The notes: generated from the letters alone by a model not told the origin. A DNA stretch of 64,000 bases from Lelliottia nimipressuralis (GCF_004402045.1 NZ_SOMG01000030.1:310001-374000), one strand, 5' to 3'; shown: positions 10,228 to 19,975, numbered from the stretch's first letter. Program-made: numbers and translations.

Positions 10228-12249
10228 TTAATCCTCGTTAACTGCTTTCTGTGCGGCTTTCTTCGCCTGAACGCGCGCGATGGCGGCGGCAACGGCGGCC
10301 TTGCGTGGGTCATCGTTGGCGGCCTGCGGTTGCTCTTCCTGCTGCGCCGCCTTACGGGCTTTGGCGCGGGCAATTGCCGCTTCGACGGCGGCTTTACGCG
10401 GGTCGACCGGTGCTTCTGGTTCTGCCGCTGGCGCCTGCTGCGCTGCTTTACGGGCTTTGGCGCGAGCAATTGCCGCTTCTACGGCAGCTTTACGCGGATC
10501 CACCGCTTCCTGTTCAACCACTACCTGCTGCTCTCCGGCTTTGCGGGCTTTGGCGCGGGCAATCGCCGCTTCAACGGCGGCTTTACGTGGATCGACTTCA
10601 GCATTTGCCTCGGCCGTTTGCGCTTTTTCAGCCTGACGGGCGCGCGCTGCGGCCTTACGTGCTTCACGTGCGGCGACCGCTTCGCTGTTGTTAGGTTTCT
10701 CGCCCGCCGGAATGATAACAGTCTGCGCCGCGGTGGCTTTTTTCTCGCGAACGCGCGCCAGCGCGGCGTTGATGGCATCCTGATCTTTCTCGCCAGGCTG
10801 AACGGCAGCCTGCTTATGGCGCTCCTGACGGGCGATTTTTTCGCGTTCGAGTCGCGCCTGACGTGCTTCAAAGCGCGCTTTAGCTTCCGCAGCGCGTTTT
10901 TCTTCCATCGAGATGGCATAAATTTCAGCTTTCTCCTGGCGGAAATATTGCACCAGCGGAATGTTGCTTGGGCAGACCCAGGCGCAGGCACCGCATTCGA
11001 TGCAGTCAGCCAGATTATGGGCCTTCGCTTTATCGTGCAGCTGGCCTTTGCTGTACCAGTACAGCTGCTGCGGGAGCAGATCCGCGGGGCAGGCATCGGC
11101 GCAGGCGCTACAGCGGATGCAGCCTTTCTCTTCCTGCTCTTCACCCATCTCGGTCGGTGAAGGCGCGAGCAGACAGTTGGTAATTTTAACCACCGGGACA
11201 TCGAGCCATGGCAGGGTAAAGCCCATCAGGGGGCCACCCATGATCACCATCTGGTCGCTGCCCGGGCAGAAATCAGCCTGCTCCAGCAGGTGACGCACCG
11301 GCGTACCCAGACGCGCCCAGACGTTGCCCGGGCGAGAGACCGATTCTCCGGTCAGCGTCACCACGCGCTCGGTTAACGGCTCGCCGTCCATCACCGCACG
11401 CTTCACGGCGTAAGCGGTACCAACGTTTTGCATCAACACGCCGATATCCGAAGAGCGTCCGCCGTGCGGAACCTGCTTGCCGGTGAGAATTTGCGTCAGC
11501 TGTTTTGCGCCGCCAGAGGGGTATTTGGTCGGAATGACGCGCAGGGCAATATCATGGCTACCGGCCAGCACGGCGCGCAGCATAGAGATAGCCTGCGGTT
11601 TATTGTCTTCGATACCAATCAGCACTTCCCGCGGCTGCAGAATGTGCGCAAGGATGCGGATACCTTCCACCACCTGGGCGGCACAATCCTGCATCAGACG
11701 GTCGTCGGCGGTGATATACGGTTCGCATTCGGCGGCGTTGATAATCAGCGTCTGAATGTTATCGCCACCGCCGCGCAGTTTGACGCCAGTAGGGAAGCCC
11801 GCGCCTCCCAGACCGGCAACGCCGAACTGATGAATTCGCTCGATAAGCGCTTCGCGGCTGTGGGAGCGGTAGTCGCTCCAGCCGTCACGATCGATCCAGC
11901 GGTCTTCGCCGTCGGCTTCAATAATCACGCTCAGTTCGGAGAGCGCTGACGGATGAGCCACCGTATGAGGAGCGATGGCCACCACTTTACCGGAGGTTGG
12001 GGCGTGTACCGGCAGCATACGTCCGCGACCAAAGGTCAGCGGCTGGCCGCGAAGGACGGTATCGCCTTCTTTCACGCACAGTTCACCCTCGGCACCGATG
12101 TGCTGCTTGAGCGGCATGACGTAGCGCGTCGCCAGCGGAATTTGACGCAGCGGGGTGCTGTTGGACTGGGTTTTCATCTCCGGTGGATGAATACCGCCGT
12201 CAAAGTCCCAAATCTTCTCTTTTCTGAAAGCAGAAAATAACTTAAGCAT
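10228..12249 (-). CDS. rsxC: electron transport complex subunit RsxC with C-terminal repeat domain
   Basis: RsxC is the NADH-oxidising, FMN- and Fe-S-containing cytoplasmic subunit, here 673 residues. The start [19 protein letters not shown] matches the family; the longer open frame is an artefact of the rsxB overlap. The NADH/FMN segment is [16 protein letters not shown]. Two ferredoxin clusters are visible: [12 protein letters not shown] and [13 protein letters not shown] charged Ala/Arg/Lys-rich helix follows, then four copies of a [18 protein letters not shown] unit. Its start overlaps the rsxB stop by 8 bp. Confidence 0.97.
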   Translation of the reverse strand: MLKLFSAFRKEKIWDFDGGIHPPEMKTQSNSTPLRQIPLATRYVMPLKQHIGAEGELCVKEGDTVLRGQPLTFGRGRMLPVHAPTSGKVVAIAPHTVAHPSALSELSVIIEADGEDRWIDRDGWSDYRSHSREALIERIHQFGVAGLGGAGFPTGVKLRGGGDNIQTLIINAAECEPYITADDRLMQDCAAQVVEGIRILAHILQPREVLIGIEDNKPQAISMLRAVLAGSHDIALRVIPTKYPSGGAKQLTQILTGKQVPHGGRSSDIGVLMQNVGTAYAVKRAVMDGEPLTERVVTLTGESVSRPGNVWARLGTPVRHLLEQADFCPGSDQMVIMGGPLMGFTLPWLDVPVVKITNCLLAPSPTEMGEEQEEKGCIRCSACADACPADLLPQQLYWYSKGQLHDKAKAHNLADCIECGACAWVCPSNIPLVQYFRQEKAEIYAISMEEKRAAEAKARFEARQARLEREKIARQERHKQAAVQPGEKDQDAINAALARVREKKATAAQTVIIPAGEKPNNSEAVAAREARKAAARARQAEKAQTAEANAEVDPRKAAVEAAIARAKARKAGEQQVVVEQEAVDPRKAAVEAAIARAKARKAAQQAPAAEPEAPVDPRKAAVEAAIARAKARKAAQQEEQPQAANDDPRKAAVAAAIARVQAKKAAQKAVNED
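10263..10594 (-). repeat. four-copy coding tandem repeat in rsxC
   Basis: Four units of about 93 bp encode [18 protein letters not shown] followed by variable Q/E/P-rich linkers. Three are almost identical, and the C-terminal copy has diverged (IARVQAKK). The DNA identity, including GCGGCTTTACG blocks, makes slippage and copy-number variation likely between strains. Confidence 0.92.
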
Positions 12250-12820
12250 GTTGTTCCACAGGAATGATGCGAACCGGAATGGTTTGAAGATCCCACTTCC
12301 AGCTTTCGGTAGTCGTTTCAACCGGGCGCAACTCGATACATTGCGTCGGGCAGGGGGCCACGCAGAGGTTACAGCCGGTGCACAGATCCGCCACCACGGT
12401 GTGCATGGCGCGGGTTGCGCCAACAATGGCGTCAACAGGGCAGGCCTGAATACATTTGGTGCAACCGATGCAGTTCGCTTCGTCGATCACGGCCAGGGCG
12501 CGTACCGGCTCCTGCACGTCCGCATCGCCGTCAACGGGCTGCGGATCAACGTTAAGCAGGGCCGCTATTTTCAGCATCACCGCTTCGCCGCCGGGTGCAC
12601 AGCGGTTAATTTTTTCACCCTGAATCCCTACCGCTTCGGCATAGGGGCGACAGCCGGGGTAGCCACACTGCCCGCACTGGCTTTGTGGCAAAAGCTCATC
12701 AATTTTCTCAACAACAGGATCGTCCTCTACCGCGAAACGGCGGGAGGCGTAACCCAGGATAAGGCCAAACACCAACCCCAGGACGCTGATAGAGGCGATG
12801 GCAATCCAGATAGCATTCAT
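12242..12820 (-). CDS. rsxB: electron transport complex subunit RsxB, Fe-S protein
   Basis: This is the 192-residue RnfB-like subunit, E. coli length. It has an N-terminal membrane anchor ([20 protein letters not shown]), then a 4Fe-4S motif [15 protein letters not shown], and a two-cluster ferredoxin domain with [12 protein letters not shown] and [12 protein letters not shown]. It passes electrons inside the Rsx complex. The start overlaps the rsxA stop by 1 bp, and the stop overlaps the rsxC start. Confidence 0.97.
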   Translation of the reverse strand: MNAIWIAIASISVLGLVFGLILGYASRRFAVEDDPVVEKIDELLPQSQCGQCGYPGCRPYAEAVGIQGEKINRCAPGGEAVMLKIAALLNVDPQPVDGDADVQEPVRALAVIDEANCIGCTKCIQACPVDAIVGATRAMHTVVADLCTGCNLCVAPCPTQCIELRPVETTTESWKWDLQTIPVRIIPVEQHA

Positions 12821-13401
12821 TACAACTTCACCAGACCACTAAAGCCCATAAAGGCCAGAGACATTAAACCTGCGGTCACCAGCGCAATCGCGTTACCGCG
12901 GAAGGGCGCAGGAATATCCGCTGCCGCCAGGCGCTCGCGAATAGAGGCGAAGAGCACCATGACCAGCGAGAAACCGACCGCCGCAGAAAAACCATACAGC
13001 GCCGATTGCATAAAGTTATGGCCAAGGTTGATGTTCAGCAACGCCACGCCCAGTACGGCACAGTTGGTGGTGATCAGCGGCAGGAAGATACCCAGCAGGC
13101 GATAGAGCGCCGGGCTGGTTTTGCGCACCACCATTTCGGTAAATTGCACCACCACCGCGATAACCAGAATAAAGGCCAGCGTACGGAGATAGGTTAACCC
13201 CAGCGGGATGAGGATCCAGGTATCAATCCACCACGCGCAGATAGATGCCAGCGTCATGACGAAGGTCGTCGCCAGCCCCATTCCCATAGCCGTTTCCAGC
13301 TTTTTGGAAACGCCCATAAACGGACACAGGCCAAGGAACTTCACCAGAACGAAGTTGTTAACCAGCACAGTGCCGACAAAGAGCAGTAAGTAATCGGTCA
13401 T
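12820..13401 (-). CDS. rsxA: electron transport complex subunit RsxA
   Basis: This six-helix inner-membrane subunit has 193 residues and is the first gene of rsxABCDGE-nth. Family segments [20 protein letters not shown] and [17 protein letters not shown] carry the two conserved cysteines that coordinate an intramembrane Fe centre in the Rnf/Nqr family. It is paralogous to RsxE. A terminator-like hairpin ends only about 15 bp upstream of its start codon, which leaves the promoter position unclear. Confidence 0.97.
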   Translation of the reverse strand: MTDYLLLFVGTVLVNNFVLVKFLGLCPFMGVSKKLETAMGMGLATTFVMTLASICAWWIDTWILIPLGLTYLRTLAFILVIAVVVQFTEMVVRKTSPALYRLLGIFLPLITTNCAVLGVALLNINLGHNFMQSALYGFSAAVGFSLVMVLFASIRERLAAADIPAPFRGNAIALVTAGLMSLAFMGFSGLVKL

Positions 13402-13416
13402 TATTTAGCCTGAAAT

Positions 13417-13456
13417 AAAAAAGCCGCCTATTATCGGACAAACCCACGCAGGCGAC
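13417..13456 (-). terminator. terminator or attenuator between ydgK and rsxA
   Basis: On the minus strand GTCGCCT pairs with AGGCGGC across a 20-nt loop (one G-T pair) and is followed by six T residues. It sits after ydgK and immediately before the rsxA start. The long loop makes it a moderate terminator; it could alternatively act as an rsx leader attenuator. Confidence 0.55.
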
Positions 13457-13477
13457 AACAGGTTATCTGTAAGGTTA

Positions 13478-13918
13478 TTACGGGTTCACGAAGGTGTTTT
13501 TCACCCGCGTCGAACGCTTGAAGTAGGGCACCAGCAGCGCCGCAGCCAGCAACGGGAAAAGCAGCTGACGGACGGCCAGAGCGTCTGATACGGGCGAAAA
13601 AGCAAACGCCTTCACCGCCAGCAGGACCGAAATCAGCAGCCAGATAATGTAGTGTTTAGGCACGCTCTTACGGCGCTTAAAGAAGGCGATCGTCAGCCAT
13701 AGCGTGTAGTACCACATCCCTATCGCGAAAACGAACGACACAAACCACAGCGCAATATTAAGCACGCTTTGCGACATCAGGGTCTGGATAGCATGAGGGG
13801 TAATCAGCGCGGTAGTATAAAGCAGCAGCGCAAGTGATGCGCTTAATAAAGCAACCAGCAGCCATGCCAGTGGGGCGATTAACCAGCCTCCAATGCGTTC
13901 TCCAGGCGTTGCGGTCAT
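13478..13918 (-). CDS. ydgK: YdgK family inner-membrane protein (DUF2569)
   Basis: This 146-residue protein of unknown function has four predicted membrane helices and a basic C-terminus (YFKRSTRVKN). The start at 13918 (MTATPGERIGGWLI) is chosen because GGGAGAG lies at the right distance; an in-frame ATG 12 nt upstream precedes that ribosome-binding site. RIGGWLIAPLAWLL is the family's N-terminal signature. It sits between cnu and rsxA, as in E. coli. No function is assigned. Confidence 0.88.
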   Translation of the reverse strand: MTATPGERIGGWLIAPLAWLLVALLSASLALLLYTTALITPHAIQTLMSQSVLNIALWFVSFVFAIGMWYYTLWLTIAFFKRRKSVPKHYIIWLLISVLLAVKAFAFSPVSDALAVRQLLFPLLAAALLVPYFKRSTRVKNTFVNP

Positions 13919-14004
13919 GAACTCTCCCATAATCTGCGCGAAATGTTGTACAGCCAGTTTGCAGGGCGGAGAGTATATAACATTTCGCGCGGATGGCTAC
14001 TTTC

Positions 14005-14220
14005 TTATAAAACGTAACGCCATACGGATTTAGGCACTTCGCCCACGTTGAACAAACGACCGCCGGAGACCAGCTCCGCACGGCGATGATCGGCGGCGCG
14101 ATACATATTAATGATGTCCTGATTATCCGACAGGGTGTAGTTCAGATGGTCAAACAGTTTTTCCAGGCTCTCAAGCGAATTGATCTTGCGAAATTTTAAT
14201 AAATAGTCCTGAACTGTCAT
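14005..14220 (-). CDS. cnu: Cnu (YdgT), Hha/YmoA-family nucleoid-associated protein
   Basis: This 71-residue Hha paralogue binds H-NS/StpA and modulates silencing; E. coli Cnu was also found as an oriC-binding factor. The sequence [28 protein letters not shown] and the [19 protein letters not shown] core are those of Cnu. Basic and acidic patches of the H-NS-binding surface are present. An AT-rich intergenic region lies upstream, before blr. Confidence 0.97.
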   Translation of the reverse strand: MTVQDYLLKFRKINSLESLEKLFDHLNYTLSDNQDIINMYRAADHRRAELVSGGRLFNVGEVPKSVWRYVL

Positions 14221-14352
14221 ATTAATAAGTTTCCATATAAAAGTGAGTAATACCAGTTAAGGTAATTCGTTCGAATAATAAACGGATTAATAAAGACGTA
14301 AACAGCCCACTCAGGTAACGCGACGAAATTAGGAGTTTTCTTTGCTGAAATT

Positions 14353-14372
14353 CAGGCATCAGACGATGCCTG
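14353..14372. other. hairpin in the cnu-blr intergenic region
   Basis: CAGGCATC, AGAC, GATGCCTG forms an 8-bp stem with a 4-nt loop. There is no T tract on the minus strand, so it is a weak terminator candidate for blr or an mRNA structure. The remaining intergenic sequence (14221-14451) shows nothing else recognisable. Confidence 0.4.
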
Positions 14373-14451
14373 GAAGAGAAGGTTAACCGTGTTCACTAGG
14401 GCTGGCAATACGTAACTGACATATTATGTCACTCTTTATTGCGGTAACCGG

Positions 14452-14589
14452 TTACTTAGGTTGGGCGACGGTGACAGGCTCCGGCGGCTGGTAGTTATCG
14501 ATATGGCTGGCAACGCCGAGCAAAATGACCGATACCCCAAGAACAATCCATCCCGCTAATTCAATGATTCGATTAATAATTGACGTCAT
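14452..14589 (-). CDS. blr: Blr small membrane protein (beta-lactam resistance, divisome-associated)
   Basis: A 45-codon gene, too short for routine ORF calling. It reads MTSIINRIIELAGWIVLGVS followed by VILLGVASHIDNYQPPE and a Pro/Val-rich tail ending in QPK. The RIIELAGWIVL...ILLGVASHIDNYQPPE core is the E. coli Blr protein (41 aa), here with a four-residue longer N-terminus. One transmembrane helix spans residues 8-28. E. coli Blr is reported to interact with division proteins and affect beta-lactam sensitivity. Its position between ydgJ and cnu is exactly conserved. Confidence 0.93.
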   Translation of the reverse strand: MTSIINRIIELAGWIVLGVSVILLGVASHIDNYQPPEPVTVAQPK

Positions 14590-14820
14590 GATTCGTAATT
14601 GTACTTTATCCATAAATACTGGGTGCAAATGTTACAGCGAGCGCTTCCCGACGGCAAGCGCTTCGGGAACGGTTCCCTTAAACAAAATCAGCAGGTTAAT
14701 ACTATGTAACAAAAACAACCGGTACAACCTGCTATTTTACGTCATATGACTCATTATTAATCTGTGGTAAAGCCAGGCTAGCCAGTGTGAAATAAGAACG
14801 TCATAAAAGAGGATGGCACT

Positions 14821-15861
14821 ATGAGTGATAATATCCGCGTCGGGCTAATTGGATACGGCTACGCGAGCAAAACGTTTCATGCGCCTCTGATAGCCGGTAC
14901 GCCGGGGATGGCGCTTTCGGCGGTATCCAGCAGCGATGCCGCTAAAGTCCATGCCGACTGGCCTTCCGTGCCGGTTGTCTCTGAGCCTAAACATCTGTTC
15001 AACGATCCGAATATTGATTTAATCGTTATCCCCACGCCGAACGATACTCACTTCCCGCTGGCAAAGGCCGCGCTGGAGGCCGGTAAACACGTGGTTGTCG
15101 ATAAGCCCTTTACCGTCACGCTGTCACAGGCGCGTGAGCTGGACGCGCTGGCAAAGGGTCTGGGCAGGCTGCTGTCGGTTTTCCATAACCGCCGCTGGGA
15201 CAGCGACTTTCTGACCGTAAAAGCATTGCTCAGCGAAGGAACGTTAGGGGAGATTACCTTTTTTGAATCGCACTTTGACCGTTTCCGCCCGCAGGTACGT
15301 AACCGCTGGCGCGAGCAGGCCGGTCCGGGCAGCGGTATCTGGTACGATTTAGCCCCGCATCTGCTGGATCAGGCCGTAAATCTTTTTGGTCTGCCGGTGA
15401 GCATGACGGTCGATCTGGCCCAGCTCAGGCCCGGGGCGCAGACAACCGATTACTTCCACGCTGTTTTAAGTTACCCGCAGCGACGGGTTGTGCTGCACGG
15501 TACGATGATCGCAGCCGCAGAGTCTGCCCGGTACATTATTCACGGCACGCGCGGGAGCTACGTGAAGTTTGGTCTCGATCCGCAGGAAGACCGCCTGAAA
15601 AATGGCGAACGTTTGCCGCAGGAAGACTGGGGCTATGACATGCGCGACGGCGTTGTAACGCGGGTGGAAGGTGAAGAGCTGGTCGAGGAAACGTTGCTGA
15701 CGATCCCGGGTAATTATCCGGCGTATTATGCGGCCGTCCGCGATGCGCTGAACGGCACGGGGGAGAATCCGGTTCCGGCCAGCCAGGCGATTCAGATCAT
15801 GGAGCTGATTGAGCTGGGCATCGAATCTGCCAAACATCGCGCCACGCTCTGTCTGGCATAA
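14821..15861 (+). CDS. ydgJ: Gfo/Idh/MocA family NAD(P)-dependent oxidoreductase YdgJ
   Basis: This 346-residue predicted sugar or polyol dehydrogenase is the E. coli YdgJ length. The N-terminal Rossmann motif is GLIGYGYASKTFHAPL. The Gfo/Idh/MocA signature with catalytic Lys is VVVDKPFTVTL (DKP in place of the common EKP). The C-terminal alpha/beta domain includes GSGIWYDLAPHLLDQAV, a conserved His-containing segment. The substrate is not known. It is divergent from blr and followed by a REP element, then convergent add. Confidence 0.93.
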   Translation: MSDNIRVGLIGYGYASKTFHAPLIAGTPGMALSAVSSSDAAKVHADWPSVPVVSEPKHLFNDPNIDLIVIPTPNDTHFPLAKAALEAGKHVVVDKPFTVTLSQARELDALAKGLGRLLSVFHNRRWDSDFLTVKALLSEGTLGEITFFESHFDRFRPQVRNRWREQAGPGSGIWYDLAPHLLDQAVNLFGLPVSMTVDLAQLRPGAQTTDYFHAVLSYPQRRVVLHGTMIAAAESARYIIHGTRGSYVKFGLDPQEDRLKNGERLPQEDWGYDMRDGVVTRVEGEELVEETLLTIPGNYPAYYAAVRDALNGTGENPVPASQAIQIMELIELGIESAKHRATLCLA

Positions 15862-15876
15862 ATTTTAACTAATTTT

Positions 15877-15910
15877 GTAGGCCGGGTAAGGCGTAGCCGC
15901 TACCCGGCAA
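15877..15910. repeat. single REP unit between ydgJ and add
   Basis: A GTAGGCCGGGTAAGGC half pairs imperfectly with GCCGCTACCCGGCAA. It is the same family as the pdxY-gstA BIME and lies between two convergent genes. Confidence 0.8.
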
Positions 15911-15915
15911 AGGGT

Positions 15916-16917
15916 TTACGCGGTTGCCACCTTATCCCGAAGCGCCCGCTTCTCTTCAGGCGTCAGGAAGGCGATCTCCAGCCCGTTGATTTGCGCCTGG
16001 CGGATCTGATCGCGGCTCAAACCCGCCTGCGGTGCGGCGATGGTGTACTCGTGGATAATATCTACCCCCTGTACCGCCGGATCGTCCGTGTTCAGCGAGG
16101 CCAGCACGCCGTGCTCGAGGAAGGTTTTCAGCGGGTGCTTGTCAAGTGAGGCGACGGTGCTGGTCTGAATGTTAGACGTCAGACACGACTCAATCCCGAT
16201 ACGCTGTTCCGCCAGGAAATCCATCAGGGCGCGATCTTCGACCGCCTTCACGCCGTGGCCGATACGCTCGGCGCCCAGTTCGCGGATGGCCTGCCAGATA
16301 CTTTCCGGGCCTGCCGCTTCACCCGCATGCACGGTAATGTGCCAGCCGGCATCGCGCGCTCGGTTGAAATGGGAGAGGAACAGACTGCCCGGGAAGCCCA
16401 GCTCATCGCCGGCGAGGTCGACGGCGGTGATGGCATCGCGATGGGCCAGCAGCGCCTCCAGTTCCTGCAGACAGGCTGCTTCGCCGAACGTGCGGCTCAT
16501 AATGCCAATCAGACGGGCCTGAACATCGAAGGTTTTGCAGCCTTCGCGGACGCCTTCAATGACGGCTTCTACCACGCCTGCAACGGGCAGGTTGTGGGTC
16601 ATCGCCATATAGCCCGGCGAGAAGCGCAGCTCGACGTAATGCAGGCCGTTGCGGGCCGCATCTTCAATATTCTCGAAGGCGACGCGGCGGCAGGCATCCA
16701 GCGAGGCCAGCATCTTCACGCCCCAGTCGAGTTTGCTCAGGAAGCTGACGAGGTCCGGTTCATTAGAGGTCACCTGTACATGCGGGATCAGAGACTCAAG
16801 CGTCTGGGCGGGAAGCGTTAAATTGAACTGGCGGCCAAGATCGAGAATGGTTTGGGCACGAATGTTACCGTCAAGGTGACGATGAATATCAGTTAAAGGC
16901 AGGCGTGTATCAATCAT
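15916..16917 (-). CDS. add: adenosine deaminase
   Basis: Add deaminates adenosine and deoxyadenosine to inosine and deoxyinosine in purine salvage. The protein is 333 residues, the E. coli length. Metal ligands His12 and His14 are in [10 protein letters not shown], the third His is in [10 protein letters not shown], and the catalytic Asp pair is in [11 protein letters not shown]. The catalytic Glu-Arg-His segment [11 protein letters not shown] is intact. It lies downstream of malXY, in the same direction, about 100 bp after malY's start side. Confidence 0.97.
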   Translation of the reverse strand: MIDTRLPLTDIHRHLDGNIRAQTILDLGRQFNLTLPAQTLESLIPHVQVTSNEPDLVSFLSKLDWGVKMLASLDACRRVAFENIEDAARNGLHYVELRFSPGYMAMTHNLPVAGVVEAVIEGVREGCKTFDVQARLIGIMSRTFGEAACLQELEALLAHRDAITAVDLAGDELGFPGSLFLSHFNRARDAGWHITVHAGEAAGPESIWQAIRELGAERIGHGVKAVEDRALMDFLAEQRIGIESCLTSNIQTSTVASLDKHPLKTFLEHGVLASLNTDDPAVQGVDIIHEYTIAAPQAGLSRDQIRQAQINGLEIAFLTPEEKRALRDKVATA

Positions 16918-17013
16918 GGTCGCACTCTTTTCTGGTTAAAGTGCGCCATATTATAAAAACAAAACGGGGTAAAAAGCTATTTGCGCAAGGGAATATTCCG
17001 TTGCGCAAACTCA

Positions 17014-18186
17014 TTACAGAAGTGTATTAATGCCGGCAATCAGGCGCTGAACCCCTTGTTCCAGCTTGCTGCGCGGGCAGCCAGCGTTAAGCCGCACAAA
17101 ACCCATTCCCTCTTTGCCGTAGGTATATCCCGGCATGATGGCGACCTTTTGCTGCTCGATAAGCACTTTTTGCAGCTCATGGTCGTCAATGTTCAGCGGA
17201 CGCAGGTCAATCCAGGCCAGATAGGTCGCTTCTGGCGGCTGCCAGTTCAGATTCGGAAAAGCGCTGTTTAATTCGCGCGCGATATACAACAAATTCGCTT
17301 CGAGATAATGGCGTAAGGCATCCAGCCATGGCGATCCCTGCTGATAGGCCGCAATATGGGCCGTCAGCGCCAGCACGGCGGGGGAAGATAGCCCGTCGCG
17401 GCCTTTTAGCGCGCTGAGGTAGCCATTACGGCTCTCTTCATCGCCAATCAGGCCATAAGCGCCCGTGAGCGCCGGAATATTAAAGCTTTTCGATCCGGAA
17501 GTCAGAAGCGCCCATTTGCCGCGCGCGACGTCGTTCCACGGCGTGTGACGATGCTCTCCCCACACCATGTCCATATGGATTTCATCGCTGATGACCGCCA
17601 CGTCATAACGTGCGCACAGTTCAGCCATGTGCGTCAGTTCATCCCGCGTCCAGACCTTGCCGGTTGGGTTTTGCGGGCTGCACAGTAACAAAATTTTGTT
17701 TTCGGGTTTTGCCAGGGCGGCTTCAAGGGCAGCCATATTCCCTTGCCAGACTGCCGGCTGTTTTTGCATCTCAACGGGCACCATATGACGCGCATTGCCC
17801 TCAATGGCCTTGTAAAAGGCATCATATGCCGGGGTGTGAACCACCACACCGTCGCCAGGGGTTGACCAGAGCCGTATCAGCTCGGAAACCATATAGATGA
17901 CCGAAGGTCCATACACAACGCTTTCAGTATCAATCCGGCTGTTAAAGCGCTGCTGGAACCAGTGCGCGATGGCGGCCAGGAACTCGTCATTTTTCCAGCG
18001 GCTGTAGCCGAACACCCCGTGATTAATGCGTTCATGCAGCGCGTCGGTAATGCAGGGGGCGGTGGCGAAATCCATATCGGAGATGGTGAAGGGCAGCAAA
18101 TCGGCTGCACCAAAGCGGTTGGCGACGTAGTCCCACTGCGTACACCAGGTGCCGTGACGGTCCACGACGGTCGAGAAATCAAACAT
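17014..18186 (-). CDS. malY: MalY, PLP-dependent cystathionine beta-lyase-like aminotransferase and MalT repressor
   Basis: This fold-type I PLP enzyme has 390 residues. E. coli MalY has beta-C-S lyase activity and separately inhibits the activator MalT of the maltose regulon. The PLP lysine is in SGSKSFNIPALTGAY, and SPQNPTGKVW and AVISDEIHMDMVW are the Asn and Asp PLP-contact segments. It is second in the malXY operon under MalI; a hairpin lies in the 48-bp gap after malX. Confidence 0.96.
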   Translation of the reverse strand: MFDFSTVVDRHGTWCTQWDYVANRFGAADLLPFTISDMDFATAPCITDALHERINHGVFGYSRWKNDEFLAAIAHWFQQRFNSRIDTESVVYGPSVIYMVSELIRLWSTPGDGVVVHTPAYDAFYKAIEGNARHMVPVEMQKQPAVWQGNMAALEAALAKPENKILLLCSPQNPTGKVWTRDELTHMAELCARYDVAVISDEIHMDMVWGEHRHTPWNDVARGKWALLTSGSKSFNIPALTGAYGLIGDEESRNGYLSALKGRDGLSSPAVLALTAHIAAYQQGSPWLDALRHYLEANLLYIARELNSAFPNLNWQPPEATYLAWIDLRPLNIDDHELQKVLIEQQKVAIMPGYTYGKEGMGFVRLNAGCPRSKLEQGVQRLIAGINTLL

Positions 18187-18203
18187 GCTTTATTCCTTAA
18201 CGT

Positions 18204-18226
18204 AAAACCCCCTCATGGTGAGGGGG
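18204..18226 (-). terminator. hairpin between malX and malY
   Basis: An 8-bp perfect stem, CCCCCTCA with TGAGGGGG and a 3-nt loop, is followed by TTTT on the minus strand. It is a partial terminator candidate within the malXY operon and could lower malY expression relative to malX or limit mRNA decay. Confidence 0.6.
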
Positions 18227-18234
18227 CTGAGGCA

Positions 18235-19827
18235 TCAGGCTTCTACTGTTCGCATCAGGGTGGCCAGCTCATCCTTCACTGACTGCACCTGCGGGCCGAT
18301 AACCACCTGCAAATTGTGCTGATTAAGCTGCACCACGCCAATGGCCCGGTTGGCTTTCAGGGCATTGGTGTCCACTTTTGACATATCCGCCACCGACAGA
18401 CGCAGGCGGGTAATACAGTTATCCAGAGAGGTGATGTTATCCGCACCGCCCAGCGCCGCCAGAATGGCCGGAGTGTTATAGCCGGATTTACCTACGGTCC
18501 CTGCAACGGCCTGTTCTACGCTGGTGGCGGTATCCGCATCACGACCCGGCGTTTTCAGGTTAAAGCGGGTAATCGCGAAGCGGAAGATACCGTAGTACAC
18601 CGCAAACCAGATAGCCGCCACAACCGGCACCAGGTACCACTTGGTGGACAGGCCGTGCAGGATCCCGAATACCACGAAGTCGATTACGTTGCCGTCGGTG
18701 TTGCCGATGGTTACGCCCAGCACCGCCATCACGGTAAAGCCCAGACCGGTCAGCACCGCGTGAATCAGATACAGCACCGGCGCAACGAACAGGAACAGGA
18801 ATTCGATTGGCTCAGTGGTACCGCCCACGACGCAGGCGATCACGCCGGAGATCAGCAGGCCCTTAATTTTATGACGGTTTTCCGGGCGTGCACAGTGGTA
18901 CATCGCCAGCGCGGCACCGGGCAGGCCGCCGAGGAAGGCCGGCATTTTACCCTGAGACAGGAAGCGGGTCGCGCTTTCGGAGAAGCCGTGGGTCGTCGGG
19001 CAGCTCAGCTGCGCCTGGAAGATGGTCAGCGCGCCGCTCACATCATGACCGCACACCTCCATGGTACCGCCCGCTTCGGTGAAGCGAATCAGGGCCACCA
19101 GGATATGCTGCAGGCCAAACGGCAGCAGCAGGCGCTCGCCGGTGCCGAAGATCATCGGACCAAAATCTCCCGCGCCGTTAATAATGCGGCCAATGCCGTT
19201 GATGCCCATCGCGAAGACCGGCCAGATCAGCGGAATGATCAAACCAAACAGGCCCATCACGACCAGCGTCACAATCGGTACAAAGCGGGTGCCGCCGAAG
19301 AAGGCCAGGGCATCCGGCAGACGGATATTGTGGAAGCGCTCGTGCAGCATCCAGATAATCACCCCGGCGATCACCGCCCCGAGGATCCCGGTATCAATAG
19401 ACTGGATACCAATCACGCTCTGAATGTTGTTGGCTTTGAGCACCGCAGCGTCGGTGGTAGGCAGTATGCCTTTTGCGGTGAGCCAGAAGTTGACCGCGAG
19501 GTTCATTACCGCGTAACCCACAAACCCGGCAAACGCCGCGACGCCTTTGTTCTCGCGGGCCAGGCCCAGCGGGATAGCGATACAGAACATGACAGGCAGG
19601 AAACTGAAGGCGAAGGAGCCGACTTTACTCATCCAGATAAAGATCGCCTGCAGCACGGGTGCGCCGAGGAATGGGATCAGCGTGATGACGTCTTTACTGC
19701 TTAGCGAGCTGCCGATCCCGAGCATGATCCCGCAGAACGAGAGGAGTGCTACGGGCAGCATAAAGGTTTTACCCAGTTGCTGGAAAAATTCCCACAGCGA
19801 TATTTTTTGTGCTGCTTTCGCCGTCAT
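18235..19827 (-). CDS. malX: PTS maltose/glucose-type transporter subunit IIBC MalX
   Basis: This 530-residue fusion has an N-terminal EIIC membrane domain (about 10 hydrophobic segments, residues 15-410) and a C-terminal EIIB domain. The phosphorylatable EIIB Cys471 is in LDNCITRLRLSV. The EIIC segment GVVGGTTEPIEFLFLFVAP carries the glucose-family TEPIEF signature. MalX of E. coli can transport glucose and maltose; its natural substrate remains debated. It is the first gene of the MalI-repressed operon, divergent from malI. Confidence 0.96.
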   Translation of the reverse strand: MTAKAAQKISLWEFFQQLGKTFMLPVALLSFCGIMLGIGSSLSSKDVITLIPFLGAPVLQAIFIWMSKVGSFAFSFLPVMFCIAIPLGLARENKGVAAFAGFVGYAVMNLAVNFWLTAKGILPTTDAAVLKANNIQSVIGIQSIDTGILGAVIAGVIIWMLHERFHNIRLPDALAFFGGTRFVPIVTLVVMGLFGLIIPLIWPVFAMGINGIGRIINGAGDFGPMIFGTGERLLLPFGLQHILVALIRFTEAGGTMEVCGHDVSGALTIFQAQLSCPTTHGFSESATRFLSQGKMPAFLGGLPGAALAMYHCARPENRHKIKGLLISGVIACVVGGTTEPIEFLFLFVAPVLYLIHAVLTGLGFTVMAVLGVTIGNTDGNVIDFVVFGILHGLSTKWYLVPVVAAIWFAVYYGIFRFAITRFNLKTPGRDADTATSVEQAVAGTVGKSGYNTPAILAALGGADNITSLDNCITRLRLSVADMSKVDTNALKANRAIGVVQLNQHNLQVVIGPQVQSVKDELATLMRTVEA

Positions 19828-19880
19828 AAAACGACTCCTTTATTGTTAAAATCAGTTTGTCTGCTTCAATGCTGCGAGAA

Positions 19881-19896
19881 GATAAAACGTTTTATC
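19881..19896. promoter_or_regulatory. MalI operator, malX side
   Basis: A perfect 16-bp palindrome, GATAAAACGTTTTATC, lies about 55 bp upstream of malX. It is the known MalI half-site arrangement of the LacI/GalR family. Confidence 0.9.
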
Positions 19897-19959
19897 AAAG
19901 TTTAGTGCGCGCTAAATCACATTCTCAGGCTTTGACTGGTAGTATAAAGATAACGTATT

Positions 19960-19975
19960 GATAAAACGTTTTACC
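19960..19975. promoter_or_regulatory. MalI operator, malI side (autoregulation)
   Basis: GATAAAACGTTTTACC differs from the malX-side operator at one base and starts 79 bp from it. It lies 30 bp upstream of the malI start, next to its promoter (TTGACT at 19932 and a TATAAAG-like element), fitting autorepression. Confidence 0.87.

Noticed and set aside
10192-11160. Long plus-strand frame opposite the rsxC repeat region
   Set aside because: Caused by the repeated, stop-poor RsxC C-terminal coding; the minus-strand gene is certain.
18655-19704. 349-codon plus-strand frame opposite malX
   Set aside because: Antisense to a conserved PTS gene; composition rich in His, Gln and Arg.
19900-19925. CRP site at malX
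   Set aside because: Only one TGTGA half-site is intact; the other half matches poorly.
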